Assembly: GCA_964482225.1 (NCBI GenBank)
Contig: CAYZWT010000022.1
Coordinates: 1-64,000, forward strand
Direction of reading: 5' to 3'
Length of the DNA stretch: 64,000 nucleotides
Source: UBA1429 sp964482225
GTDB taxonomy: Bacteria; Chloroflexota; Anaerolineae; UBA1429
Numbering within the stretch: the first letter of the stretch is position 1; each line of letters starts with the position of its first letter. The translations under genes were made by a program, and so were the position numbers. Shown here piece after piece: positions 8,211-16,552 of the stretch. Below the pieces are notes generated by a model. That model saw only the letters and a list, made by a program, of their open reading frames with translations, had not been told where the DNA came from and did not search any database.

Positions 8211-8603
8211 GGGGATGAAAGGTTTCGACAGGGAGGGCTGGTCAGCGGTTGCAAGCCGAGGCGCCTCAACCTCGTAAATCAGGGGCGCAAAAATCAAGTG
8301 CCAATACAAGCACAACTCCGGCTTTTGCTCTCGCCGCGTAATAGCGACTGAGCATTGCCACTGACCGACAGCGTCGGTCACGTCTGTCCCTTGGCTTTTC
8401 CCGAGAGCGAGGAGACAGGCGACGACTAAATCGGGATGCGGTCGGGCGGACGCCGATAGTCCCGGCCCAAGATCCATCGGCTGGTGGGCGCTGAAATCTG
8501 TCGTTCGAGGACAGGCCCACGAGACCTTTTTGGAGCGAACAAGCTTGTAGACGCCTCTGGCTGAACTCTTTGGACGCGGGTTCGATTCCCGCCATCTCCA
8601 CCA
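8211..8603 (+). ncRNA. ssrA: transfer-messenger RNA (tmRNA)
   Basis: About 393 nt. The 5' end GGGGATG pairs with CATCTCC before the 3' ACCA to form the acceptor stem, with one G-U pair. The T-arm is GCGGGTTCGATTCCCGC near the 3' end, and the 5' half has the typical GGTTTCGACAGGGA. The tag frame begins with the resume codon GCC at 8300 and ends with TAA at 8339-8341, giving the proteolysis tag ANTSTTPAFALAA, which has the hydrophobic ALAA end recognised by ClpXP. With SmpB it rescues stalled ribosomes. ACCA is encoded. Confidence 0.95.
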
Positions 8604-8628
8604 AATGGAAACCGCATGATGATGCGAC

Positions 8629-8660
8629 GCAAGAACCCCTTGATCTCAAGGGGTTCTTGC
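8629..8660 (+). terminator. perfect inverted repeat after ssrA, candidate terminator
   Basis: A 15-bp perfect stem (8629-8643 with 8646-8660) around TC, 25 bases after the tmRNA end. There is no proper T-run after the stem, so it may instead be a processing or mRNA-stability hairpin in the leader of the next gene. Confidence 0.5.
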
Positions 8661-8683
8661 GCTAGAGGACAGGGAGCGACACG

Positions 8684-9055
8684 ATGGATGCTTTTGCCGA
8701 CTTTGTGGCAGAGATTGATGACCCGCAGCAACGGGCCCGAACGGAAGAGGTCCTCAATTGGGTGGCCAGCAGATTCCCCCATCTGGCGCCCAGGATCGCG
8801 TGGAACCAGCCCATGTTCACCGATCACGGCACCTTTATCATCGGCTTTAGCGTTGCCAAACACCACCTGGCCGTTGCACCGGAAAGGGTCACGATCAACC
8901 GTTTCTTGGACGAGATCGCCCAGGCTGGCTATGATCACAGCAAAGAGCTGGTGCGCATTCCGTGGAACAGTCCGGTTGACTTTTCATTGCTCGAGAGAAT
9001 GATCGAGTTCAATATTGTGGACAAGGCGGACTATACAACGTTCTGGCGGAAATAG
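8684..9055 (+). CDS. DUF1801 / YdhG-like protein
   Basis: A 123-residue cytoplasmic protein of the DUF1801 family (YdhG/YjdJ-like, frataxin-like fold). Family-typical features are the N-terminal helix, PRIAWNQPMF, GFSVAKHHLAVAP and the C-terminal LLERMIEFNIVDKAD. Members have been linked to iron handling, but the function here is unproven. The start is supported by AGGGAG about 8 bases upstream. It is followed by a terminator and converges with the subtilase gene. Confidence 0.82.
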   Translation: MDAFADFVAEIDDPQQRARTEEVLNWVASRFPHLAPRIAWNQPMFTDHGTFIIGFSVAKHHLAVAPERVTINRFLDEIAQAGYDHSKELVRIPWNSPVDFSLLERMIEFNIVDKADYTTFWRK

Positions 9056-9096
9056 CGGGGCTGCGCCGCCTGCAACTGGCGCAGCGCCCCGCTTTT
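9055..9096 (+). terminator. rho-independent terminator between convergent genes
   Basis: GCGGGGCTGCGCC (9055-9067) pairs with GGCGCAG (9078-9084) and CCCCGC (9087-9092), with a two-base bulge, followed by TTTT at 9093-9096. The upstream stop codon overlaps the stem. The A/T-rich left flank may let it also act on the opposite strand. Confidence 0.75.
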
Positions 9097-9103
9097 CCTC
9101 CGT

Positions 9104-12100
9104 CTAGCGCATGACCCCGGGCAGATAGGTGTAGCGCATCAGCCGCGTCAGAGCGCGCCGAGAAAAGGTCGCCTCTCCCACGGTGAACTCGGCCACAGCC
9201 TCGATGGCGGCAGACCCCGGCGCATCGTCCACCTGCACCGTGAGGGTGGCGATGTGCGTCTCGCCGGGGGCGAGCACGTCCGCCCAGGCCAGCGCGGTCC
9301 CATCCCAGCTCGCCCCCGTGTGAGACTGATACGTCGTGTGGGCAGGCAGCGGCAACGTGTAGGCCGCCGTCAGCGTGATCGCCTCGGTGTTCCGGACGGT
9401 CACGGTGTAGGTCAGCGTGTCGCCCGCTGCTGCCAGGGCGCGATCCACCGCCAGATCAGAGGCGCCGCCCGAGACGATGCGCACGCTCCCTTGGCCCAGC
9501 GCCTTGTGGCCCAGGGCGTCGGTGGCCTCGACCGTCACGGCATACTCACCCAGCTCCTCCAGCAGCAAATGGATCACCGGCTGTTGGCTTTCGATCAGAC
9601 GCGGGCCGCCGGCCCCCTCGATCAGCCAGCGGTAGCCGGTGATGCTGGCGCCAACGGAGGATGAAGCAACCGCCTCTAGCCGGGTGAGCGCATAGGGGCC
9701 TCCCACCAACCCTTGCGCAACGGTGACTTGGACCTCGTCCAGCAGCCAGTTCAACTGGCGGCGCAATAGCTCGGCGGCCGTCGTAACGCCGGGACGCTCG
9801 TTGACCCCCTCCAGCCCAAAGGATTGGTGCAATGCGCGATAGGGGATACGGGGCGTGGCATTCTCCAGGGTGGGCTCGTCGGCGATGGCGAGCATGACCA
9901 GGCCCTGGGCCGCCGGCGCTGCGCCCAGGGCGGCGGCCACCGGCTGCACCAGCTCTGCATCATAGCCCTGCGGCGAGCCGCCCAGCCCCAGCTCGTCTAT
10001 GCTGTGCTGGTTGGCCGCGCCGCTGCCCAACGGCCCCAGGTCCAGGGCCACGCCCTGCAGAAAAGAGCCCGCCAGGCCCGCGACGGCCACCGCCTCGGAG
10101 GGAGCGCCGCCCCCTCCGAATACGTCATCCCGGAGCCGGTGCGCCCCCAGGTAGCCGTGGTAGAGGGCCGAGCGGCCCCACAAGGGGTCGGGGTCCGGCT
10201 CGTTGTCCGTGGCGCTGGCCAGGTTCTGGCCCATCGCCAGGAGCCGCCCGCCCCCATCCAGATAGCTCATCAGCAATTGCTGGTCGCGGGCGGTGGGCGG
10301 CGTGCTGTAGACAAAGGTCCCATCGGGATTGCGCTTTTCGCCCACGCTCCACAGAATGGCGACATAGCGTTGCAGCGCCTCCAGATCGGGCAGGGTCTGC
10401 GCCGCGCCAAAGAGCGCATCCGCGTTCCACACGTCGTAGGGCACGCCCAGGGCCGTCAAGGCCGCCTCGATGGCGGGGCGCGTATCGGCGCTACCGCCCG
10501 CAAACTCGGTATCGTTGTCCAGTAACAACACCCGGCCCGCCTGCGGCAGCGCGTGCACGTACCCCCAGGCAGGCAGCGTGTACGACTCGCCCGCCTGCTC
10601 CAGCCGCACCATCGCCTCGACATCGCCCACGTGTGCCTGGGCCGCCTGCCAGGTCAGCGTCAGGGCCACCGTCGCCCCCGCCGTGGTCGTGATCGTCTCC
10701 GGCCCCGTCAGGGCCAGCCCCTCAGAGGGCGCAATTGCTACCTGCCATACCAAAGGATCGCCCGCGTCCCGCAGGTCATGGACCTGTACCACCGTCTCGC
10801 GTGCCACGCCTGCCGTCAGGCCGGGTTGTGAGAGGCTGGGCGGATCCAAGAGCAGCGCCGGGCCGGCGGCCCGCCCGAGGTCAACCAGGCCGGCGCCCCG
10901 GTCCAGGACGCCGGTCCAGGGGGGCAGTTCATCCGGCGCGCCAGGCTCTGCCAGCCGCGCCGTGCCCATCAGGGCCGCCTTGACCTCGGCATGGCCCCAT
11001 GCGGGATGGGCGTGCAACAGCGCCGCCGCCGCGCCCGCCACATGGGCCGCCGCCACGCTGCTGCCGGACATGGCCAGGTACGCGTCTGCGCCCAGGCCGG
11101 CGGCCACCACGCCCACCCCCGGCGCGATGAGATCGGGCTTGAGCAGCCGCAGATAGGCGGGGCCACGGCTGCTGGCGGGGGCCACCAACTCGGGGCTGGC
11201 GGAGAGCACGCGCCCCGTGGGGCTGAGGGCGATCTCGGGCTCGGGCGTCGCGCCAGGCTCGCCCAGCCAGGCCAGCAGTTGCGCGCCAAACTCGCTGGCC
11301 AGCATCGCGGCGGGCACGGTGATCTCGTCGGGATCGCAATACTGCCCGGAGCAGCCCATGTCGGTGACGGTGTTGCTGATGTTGTAGATCAGGACCAGTT
11401 CGGCGCCAGCAACCTCGGCATGGTACGCCTTGTCGGCAAAGGGGCAGCCGCCCCGCGCCACCAGCGCCGCCTTGCCCGCCAGGCTGCCTGCCGGCAATGG
11501 GGCGCAAGCATACGGGCTGCTATCGCCCGCCAGATCCGAGACCGCGACGAGGGGCCACGGGCCGACCACCTGGTCAATCGGCGCGCCAAAGAGGGCGCGG
11601 CCATAGGGGGCGCCCTGGGCGCCCACGGTGATGGGTGTCTCCAGGCCGCCGGGCAAGCGCCCGGCCGTGGCCGCGCCGGGGCCGTCGTTGCCGGCGGGCG
11701 CCACGACGACGATGCCCAGATCGGCGGCGGCTCGCAGCGCCTCCTCGATGGGCGCCCCTGCATAGGCGGCGGCCGCGTCCCCGCTCCAGCCGCCATAGAG
11801 CACCTGGGCGCCATCGGCCACGGCATCCTCGATGGCCTGCAAGATCTCGGTGGTATAGGCGCGCTCTACGCCATCGGCCGCCGAGGGGTAGAACACGCGA
11901 TAGTTCATCAGATAGGCCCCCGGGGCCACGCCCGAAAGGGTCCGCTCCACGCCGTGCAGTGTGGCCGTCACCGGGTTACCGGCGGCGATGGCGGCTGCGT
12001 GGGTGCCGTGGGCCGAGCCTGCCGCGCCGGGCGTGGGCGCGTCCTCGCTTGCCACGGGCGGGTCGGTGGGCCGAAAGTAGGCCCGCGCGGCGATCACCTT

Positions 12101-12712
12101 GGCGGTTGTGTGCAGAGGCCAGCCCTTGGGATAGCCGGCCGGATAGCTCCACCCCTCGGGATGGAACATGGGGTGGCCGATGGCGATGCCGCTATCCAGA
12201 ATGGCGATGCGCACCCCCTGCCCTGTCGTGGCCCGGCCGCCAAGCTGCTGCCATAGCTCCGGCGCGCCGATGATGGCCAGCGATTCATAGGCGGCGGGAG
12301 CGAATGCGGCCTCCGGGTATACCCCCTTGACACCGGGGATCGCCAGCAGGCGCGCGACCACATCGCTATCGTAGCGAGGCACTCGCACGGCCAGGCCGCT
12401 GTAGGCCAGGCTATAGGCGGCCTCGACCTGGGCCCCCTCCACCGTGGCGCCGATGGCCTGGGAGACCGCCGCCTGCCGGGCCAGGGCCGAGGCCGCGGCG
12501 GGCCCCACCAGGGCGTCGGCCAGGGCCGCGCCGGCAGCCAACAGGGGCGGCGCATCCAGTTGAACGATGATGCGCTCGCCCGCAAGGGGCGTCGGGCGGC
12601 CAGGCGCTTGCGCCACAGCGCCGCCCGAAAGCGCCAGGGAGCACAGGATGATGACAGCGAGCACGGCCCGCGACGTCAAGTGGCCCAGCGGCCCAGCCTC
12701 GGAACGGTGCAT
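9104..12712 (-). CDS. secreted subtilisin-like (S8) serine protease with PA and DUF11-type domains
   Basis: A 1202-residue exported protease. A signal peptide (residues 1-35) is followed by an inhibitor-like propeptide (about 45-135) and the S8 domain. Catalytic residues are D173 (ILDSGI), H235 (SAHGTHAAAIAAG), N342 (PAGNDGP) and S552 (GSSVAAAHVAG, where GTSMA is more usual). A PA domain insertion spans about 380-490. The C-terminal third holds a beta-rich region, a PKD-like domain (about 1000-1085) and a DUF11-like domain (about 1090-1185, DTLTYTVTVRNTEAITLTA). It ends in LMRYTYLPGVMR with no sortase or other anchor, so it is probably released. Likely digests external protein. Architecture resembles Vpr-type extracellular subtilases. 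Confidence 0.93.
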   Translation of the reverse strand: MHRSEAGPLGHLTSRAVLAVIILCSLALSGGAVAQAPGRPTPLAGERIIVQLDAPPLLAAGAALADALVGPAAASALARQAAVSQAIGATVEGAQVEAAYSLAYSGLAVRVPRYDSDVVARLLAIPGVKGVYPEAAFAPAAYESLAIIGAPELWQQLGGRATTGQGVRIAILDSGIAIGHPMFHPEGWSYPAGYPKGWPLHTTAKVIAARAYFRPTDPPVASEDAPTPGAAGSAHGTHAAAIAAGNPVTATLHGVERTLSGVAPGAYLMNYRVFYPSAADGVERAYTTEILQAIEDAVADGAQVLYGGWSGDAAAAYAGAPIEEALRAAADLGIVVVAPAGNDGPGAATAGRLPGGLETPITVGAQGAPYGRALFGAPIDQVVGPWPLVAVSDLAGDSSPYACAPLPAGSLAGKAALVARGGCPFADKAYHAEVAGAELVLIYNISNTVTDMGCSGQYCDPDEITVPAAMLASEFGAQLLAWLGEPGATPEPEIALSPTGRVLSASPELVAPASSRGPAYLRLLKPDLIAPGVGVVAAGLGADAYLAMSGSSVAAAHVAGAAAALLHAHPAWGHAEVKAALMGTARLAEPGAPDELPPWTGVLDRGAGLVDLGRAAGPALLLDPPSLSQPGLTAGVARETVVQVHDLRDAGDPLVWQVAIAPSEGLALTGPETITTTAGATVALTLTWQAAQAHVGDVEAMVRLEQAGESYTLPAWGYVHALPQAGRVLLLDNDTEFAGGSADTRPAIEAALTALGVPYDVWNADALFGAAQTLPDLEALQRYVAILWSVGEKRNPDGTFVYSTPPTARDQQLLMSYLDGGGRLLAMGQNLASATDNEPDPDPLWGRSALYHGYLGAHRLRDDVFGGGGAPSEAVAVAGLAGSFLQGVALDLGPLGSGAANQHSIDELGLGGSPQGYDAELVQPVAAALGAAPAAQGLVMLAIADEPTLENATPRIPYRALHQSFGLEGVNERPGVTTAAELLRRQLNWLLDEVQVTVAQGLVGGPYALTRLEAVASSSVGASITGYRWLIEGAGGPRLIESQQPVIHLLLEELGEYAVTVEATDALGHKALGQGSVRIVSGGASDLAVDRALAAAGDTLTYTVTVRNTEAITLTAAYTLPLPAHTTYQSHTGASWDGTALAWADVLAPGETHIATLTVQVDDAPGSAAIEAVAEFTVGEATFSRRALTRLMRYTYLPGVMR

Positions 12713-12782
12713 AAGTCTCCTTCCGGCGCAGATACCCCTGTTGGCAACACGCCATTGTTGTCGGATCGGCCAGCAGCGCCCT

Positions 12783-14081
12783 CTAGGAGAGCCAGAAGCG
12801 GGTCACATCGTCTTCCCAATCCTGATAGGCGTCCCAAATGCGCGTAAAGTAAGGGCGTTCGGCTTGAAACGCATCGAGCAGCTCTTGCACCAGAGGCTCG
12901 CGTTGGCCGGGTGTGAGCCCGCGCCCGCGCGCCACATAGGCGGCGGCGCGCGCGCAAAAAATCGGCAGCAGGGCCTCGACCGCCTTGTCCGGATCGCCCT
13001 CGCCCTTGTTGAACACGGTGGCAAACTCATAGACCACCCGCGCCCACAGCCTGGCCGGGAAATCCGGCGATTCTGGGTGCTGCCCCAGCAAGGCCAACAC
13101 CTCGCTCAGGGTCTGGGGCTCGAGGATCGCGCGCCACTCCTCGCCATAGTCCTGGGCGCCGACGCGAAAAGCCTCGCTCAGCAGCTCGGCCCAGTCCTGG
13201 CCGGGAGGCGCCTGGTCATAGACGGCGCGCGCGCCACGAAAGGGCGCCACAGCCGGCTGGGTAAGCGCAAGCCAGGCGCGCCGGTTGACGATGAGCAGGC
13301 GGAAAAGGGTGCCAAAGACGTGTAGGAAACGGAGATCGGCGAGAACGCCGGGCTCGCCGCCGTTCGGCCCACGGTAGCCCAGGTCCACCTGAGCCAGCCT
13401 GACCTGCTCGGTGAGCGCATAGATCGCCAGCCAAACATTGACGCCAAAGCGAGAGACATGGGTCTCCCACACATCATAGGCCGCCAATTGGGTCGCCAGC
13501 TCGCCAGAGACACAGAACTCGCCCGCCAGCGGCTCGCGCAGGTCGGCCCCCAGAAAGGTGCGCAGGAAAGGGTACACCAGGTTGTCGGTCAGGGCGGCAT
13601 CATAGGCGCTGCGCTGGTAGCAGCCCAAGACCATCTGATCGCCCTGGAGGACGGGGTTGATCAACGCGGGCAGCCACTCGGGCCTGATGCCCGGCGCCCG
13701 CGCTTCGATCACCAGACAGGCCCTGGCCTGCAAGCGCCCCGCCGCCTCTAGAATGGCGCGTATCGCCGTCCCTTTGCCGTTGATGCCCTGGTACTCGATG
13801 AGCAGCGGCTCGACATTGTCGGGCAGCTCGGACTCGCGGAAATGGCGCACCGTGTTATCCGAAGAGCCGCCATCGGCGTTCATCAGGACGATCTGATAGC
13901 CGCTCAGATAGGTGCGAATGCCCGCCAGAACGGCATCCACGACCTCCGCGATGGTGCGGCCATTCCGGTGGCTGGGGATGCCGATCAATAGATCGGCATG
14001 TCGAATCTGGCGAATCCGACGCTGGGCCTCTCTGGAAAGGCTCGATTCGTACTCTAGGATGCTGTTGTCGGCAAAGGCCAT
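12783..14081 (-). CDS. GT-A-fold glycosyltransferase (GT2/GT81/GT78-like)
   Basis: A 432-residue nucleotide-sugar transferase. The N-terminal domain has LLIGIPSHRNGRTIAEVV, a diphosphosugar-binding NADGGSSDNT and GINGKGTAIRAIL, followed by a long helical C-terminal half. The layout recalls mannosylglycerate and glucosyl-3-phosphoglycerate synthases, suggesting a compatible-solute role, but I cannot fix the substrate. I start at the ATG at 14081, preceded by a GGTGGAGAG sequence. An open frame continues 128 codons further upstream, but that part looks non-coding and runs into the divergent promoter region. The DxD equivalent is degenerate (VIEARAPG). Confidence 0.75.
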   Translation of the reverse strand: MAFADNSILEYESSLSREAQRRIRQIRHADLLIGIPSHRNGRTIAEVVDAVLAGIRTYLSGYQIVLMNADGGSSDNTVRHFRESELPDNVEPLLIEYQGINGKGTAIRAILEAAGRLQARACLVIEARAPGIRPEWLPALINPVLQGDQMVLGCYQRSAYDAALTDNLVYPFLRTFLGADLREPLAGEFCVSGELATQLAAYDVWETHVSRFGVNVWLAIYALTEQVRLAQVDLGYRGPNGGEPGVLADLRFLHVFGTLFRLLIVNRRAWLALTQPAVAPFRGARAVYDQAPPGQDWAELLSEAFRVGAQDYGEEWRAILEPQTLSEVLALLGQHPESPDFPARLWARVVYEFATVFNKGEGDPDKAVEALLPIFCARAAAYVARGRGLTPGQREPLVQELLDAFQAERPYFTRIWDAYQDWEDDVTRFWLS

Positions 14082-14192
14082 GGTCTCTCTCCACCTCTGA
14101 TCTGCCGATTCTGAAGCGAGCAAGGGCGGATGAACGCTCTCCCGTCGTGGCGCCGCCGCACGACGCCGCGACGGGGCGCGCACGACAACGCC

Positions 14193-14223
14193 ATTATACC
14201 ACAGCCTAACCGCCAAGAGACAA
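14193..14223 (-). promoter_or_regulatory. possible promoter of the glycosyltransferase gene
   Basis: On the minus strand, TATAAT (14193-14198) is preceded by TG-G (extended -10). The best -35 candidate is TTGTCT (14218-14223) at a long 19-base spacing, so activity would rest mainly on the extended -10. Confidence 0.45.
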
Positions 14224-14260
14224 AAGCCGATGGCGACGGTAGCCAGGAGATGCACACCCG

Positions 14261-14269
14261 TGCTATACT
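14261..14269 (+). promoter_or_regulatory. extended -10 promoter of the MBL-fold/rtcA operon
   Basis: TGCTATACT, identical to the extended -10 in front of ssrA and of the gene at 24031. No good -35 is visible. The predicted transcript begins about 40 bases before the ATG at 14316. Confidence 0.5.
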
Positions 14270-14315
14270 CCCGAAAGACAATGGCACAAGCCCTCAGTCG
14301 GGGGCAGGAGGTAGC

Positions 14316-14945
14316 ATGATGGATGAGCTGCTGCGAGGCATCGAGTGGCTGGGGCACGCCAGCTTTCGGCTCCGCGATGAGATGGTGATCTATATAGACC
14401 CCTGGCAGATCGCCGGCGGGCCTCCGGCGGACGTGATCCTGGTGACCCACGGGCACCGCGACCATCTCTCGCCCGAGGATATCGCCAAGGTGAGCACGCC
14501 TGAGACGGTCTTGGTCTGTTCGGCATCTTGCGCGGGCGAGCTACAGGGCAACGTGCATGCTGTGCGGCCGGGCGATCTGGTGGAGCTGGGCGCGCTGCGC
14601 ATCGAGGTCGTGCCCGCCTACAACACCAACAAGCCCAATCACCCGCAAGAGGCCGGGCACGTGGGCTATATCATCGAGATCGGCGGGCGCCGCATCTATC
14701 ACGCCGGCGACACCGACCTGATCCCCGAGATGGACGAGATCCGCTGCGATGTGGCGATGCTGCCTATGGGCGGCACGTATACGATGAACGCCCAGGAGGC
14801 CGCCGAGGCGGTCGAGCGCATCGGCCCCAAGGTGGCCATCCCCATGCACTGGGGCCGCATTGTGGGCAAATCGGGCGACGTGCGCCGCTTTCAAGAGTTG
14901 GCGCCTGCATCCGTCCAGATTGTGGTGCTGGAGCCGGTTGCCTAA
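14316..14945 (+). CDS. metallo-beta-lactamase-fold hydrolase
   Basis: A 209-residue UlaG-like metal-dependent hydrolase. The metal motif THGHRDH (residues 44-50: H45, H47, D49, H50), the GHASF start typical of this branch, and the late YHAGDTDL and MHWG motifs are all present. Cytoplasmic; substrate unknown, with phosphodiesters or lactones as the usual guesses. AGGAGGT lies 4 bases before two consecutive ATG codons, of which I take the first. The rtcA gene follows after 3 bases, so a linked role in RNA-end or phosphoester metabolism is possible. Confidence 0.85.
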   Translation: MMDELLRGIEWLGHASFRLRDEMVIYIDPWQIAGGPPADVILVTHGHRDHLSPEDIAKVSTPETVLVCSASCAGELQGNVHAVRPGDLVELGALRIEVVPAYNTNKPNHPQEAGHVGYIIEIGGRRIYHAGDTDLIPEMDEIRCDVAMLPMGGTYTMNAQEAAEAVERIGPKVAIPMHWGRIVGKSGDVRRFQELAPASVQIVVLEPVA

Positions 14946-14948
14946 GCG

Positions 14949-16010
14949 ATGGGAGAGCTCCTGACGCTGGATGGCAGCTATGGCGAGGGCGGCGGCCAGC
15001 TCTTGCGCACCACCCTCGCTCTGGCGGCGTTGCAGGGGCGCCCTTTTCGGATGACCCGCATCCGCGCCGGGCGCGGCACCCCCGGGTTGCGCCCGCAACA
15101 CCTGGCAGCGGTGCGGGCGCTGGCGCGCCTGTGTGGCGGGCGCACCGAGGGCGCCGAACCGGGCTCGCAGGAACTCGTCTTTGAGCCAGGCCCCGACATC
15201 GCCGCAGGCGAGCTTGGCATAGATGTCTCTGATTTGGGCGGGCAGCCCAGCGCCGGCTCGATCTGTCTGATCCTGCAAACGATGCTGCTGCCCCTGGCGC
15301 TGCGAGGCGCGCGCCCCTCGCAGGTCACCCTGATCGGCGGCACCCACGTGCGCTGGAGCCCCTGCTACCACTACCTGGCCGACGTCTATCTGCCGCTCTT
15401 GGCCCGCATCGGGATCAACTGCCGCCTGGAGTTGGGCGCGTGGGGCTGGTATCCCGAGGGCGGCGGCGAGCTAACGGCCCACATCGAGCCGGCGCCGGAA
15501 GGTGCGCTGCAAGGCTTTGAGCTGACCCGCCGGGGTGCGCTGGTGGAGGTGTGGGGTCTCTCGGCGGCCTCCAACCTGCCCATGCACATCATCGAGCGCC
15601 AGGCCAGCCAGTTGCAGGGCCGCCTGCGCTCGCGCCACATCAAGGCCGAGATCGATCAGATGGATGCCCCCTCGCCGGGCAGGGGCACTGTGGCGTTTCT
15701 GCTGGCCCAGTACGAGGAGGTCGCCGCCGGGTTCACCGGCTATGGGCGGCTGCGCTACCCCGCCGAGCGGGTGGCAGATGACGCCTTTGAGGAGTTTGAC
15801 GCCTATCGGCGCAGCGGCGCGCCGGTGGATCCCCATCTGGCCGATCAAATCCTGCTGCCGCTCGCGCTCGCCCAGGGGGGCTCTCTGTATCAAACCAGCA
15901 GCATCACGCGCCATCTGCTCTCGGTGGCGTGGTTGGTGCAGCAGTTCCTTCCCCGCCAGATCGAGGTGCGCGGCGAGATAGGCCGGCCGGGCGACGTGCT
16001 GATCTACTAG
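14949..16010 (+). CDS. rtcA: RNA 3'-terminal phosphate cyclase
   Basis: A 353-residue RtcA. The enzyme converts a 3'-phosphate RNA end to a 2',3'-cyclic phosphate using ATP through a covalent histidine-AMP. Seen: the N-terminal signature LDGSYGEGGGQLLRTTLAL (residues 7-25), IRAGRGTPGLRPQH, the repeated alpha-beta modules, a WYPEGGGEL loop, and near the C-terminus SITRHLLSVAWL containing the likely adenylated histidine. Length matches the family. No rtcB or rtcR homologue is in the window. It is translated directly after the MBL-fold gene. Confidence 0.93.
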   Translation: MGELLTLDGSYGEGGGQLLRTTLALAALQGRPFRMTRIRAGRGTPGLRPQHLAAVRALARLCGGRTEGAEPGSQELVFEPGPDIAAGELGIDVSDLGGQPSAGSICLILQTMLLPLALRGARPSQVTLIGGTHVRWSPCYHYLADVYLPLLARIGINCRLELGAWGWYPEGGGELTAHIEPAPEGALQGFELTRRGALVEVWGLSAASNLPMHIIERQASQLQGRLRSRHIKAEIDQMDAPSPGRGTVAFLLAQYEEVAAGFTGYGRLRYPAERVADDAFEEFDAYRRSGAPVDPHLADQILLPLALAQGGSLYQTSSITRHLLSVAWLVQQFLPRQIEVRGEIGRPGDVLIY

Positions 16011-16019
16011 CGTGGGCGC

Positions 16020-16535
16020 CTAGTAATACCGGTCCACGCGAAAGCGATACAGCCGGTAAGGCTCGTTGGCGCGGATGCCTGCCTTGCGCAGGGCGATATC
16101 TACCTGCTCCTCGACCGTGTCTACGCCTTCCAGATTGGGGAGCAGCAGGCCCCGGCGATTGCCCCGCTCGACGATCACGCCGTACTGCACGGGGTCCAGC
16201 TCGGCCACAGATTCGATGGGCTCTGCTTCGCCCAAGACATCCACCGAGATCTCGAGATCGGCCAGCTCATCCGGCTGTACGGGGCGAAAGCGTGGGTCGC
16301 GGGTGGCCGAGCTGATGGCGTTCTGGATCACCTCACGCACCACATTGGGCTGAGTGGGCTCGATGGTGCCGATGCAGCCGCGCAACTGCCCGTGGCGGTG
16401 CAGCGAGACGAACGCTCCCGCACGGCGGAGCTCCGTCGCCTCCAACTCGGGGGGCGGCCCAAGCCGCTGGCCGGTGGTCACATAGCTTTCGATGGTGCGG
16501 CGCGCCAGTTGCACCAGAGGATGCTCGTTCTGCAT
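16020..16535 (-). CDS. AMMECR1-domain protein
   Basis: A 171-residue AMMECR1-family protein (AmmeMemoRadiSam system protein A type). The hallmark LRGCIGT occurs at about residues 52-58, with SATRDPRFRPV and EISVDVLGEAEPI further on. Biochemical role uncertain. In many bacteria and archaea it is encoded with a Memo protein and a radical SAM enzyme, neither of which is present here. It lies 17 bases downstream of a dus gene, likely cotranscribed, and converges with rtcA with a 9-base gap. Confidence 0.9.
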   Translation of the reverse strand: MQNEHPLVQLARRTIESYVTTGQRLGPPPELEATELRRAGAFVSLHRHGQLRGCIGTIEPTQPNVVREVIQNAISSATRDPRFRPVQPDELADLEISVDVLGEAEPIESVAELDPVQYGVIVERGNRRGLLLPNLEGVDTVEEQVDIALRKAGIRANEPYRLYRFRVDRYY

Positions 16536-16552
16536 AGGTTACCTCCTCCGCC

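Noticed and set aside
8560..8603. A tRNA 3' half (T-arm and ACCA)
   Set aside because: It belongs to the tRNA-like domain of tmRNA; its acceptor partner is 390 bases upstream.
10991..12256. Long plus-strand frame inside the subtilase gene
   Set aside because: Antisense shadow: low-complexity translation without motifs, opposite an intact catalytic triad protein.
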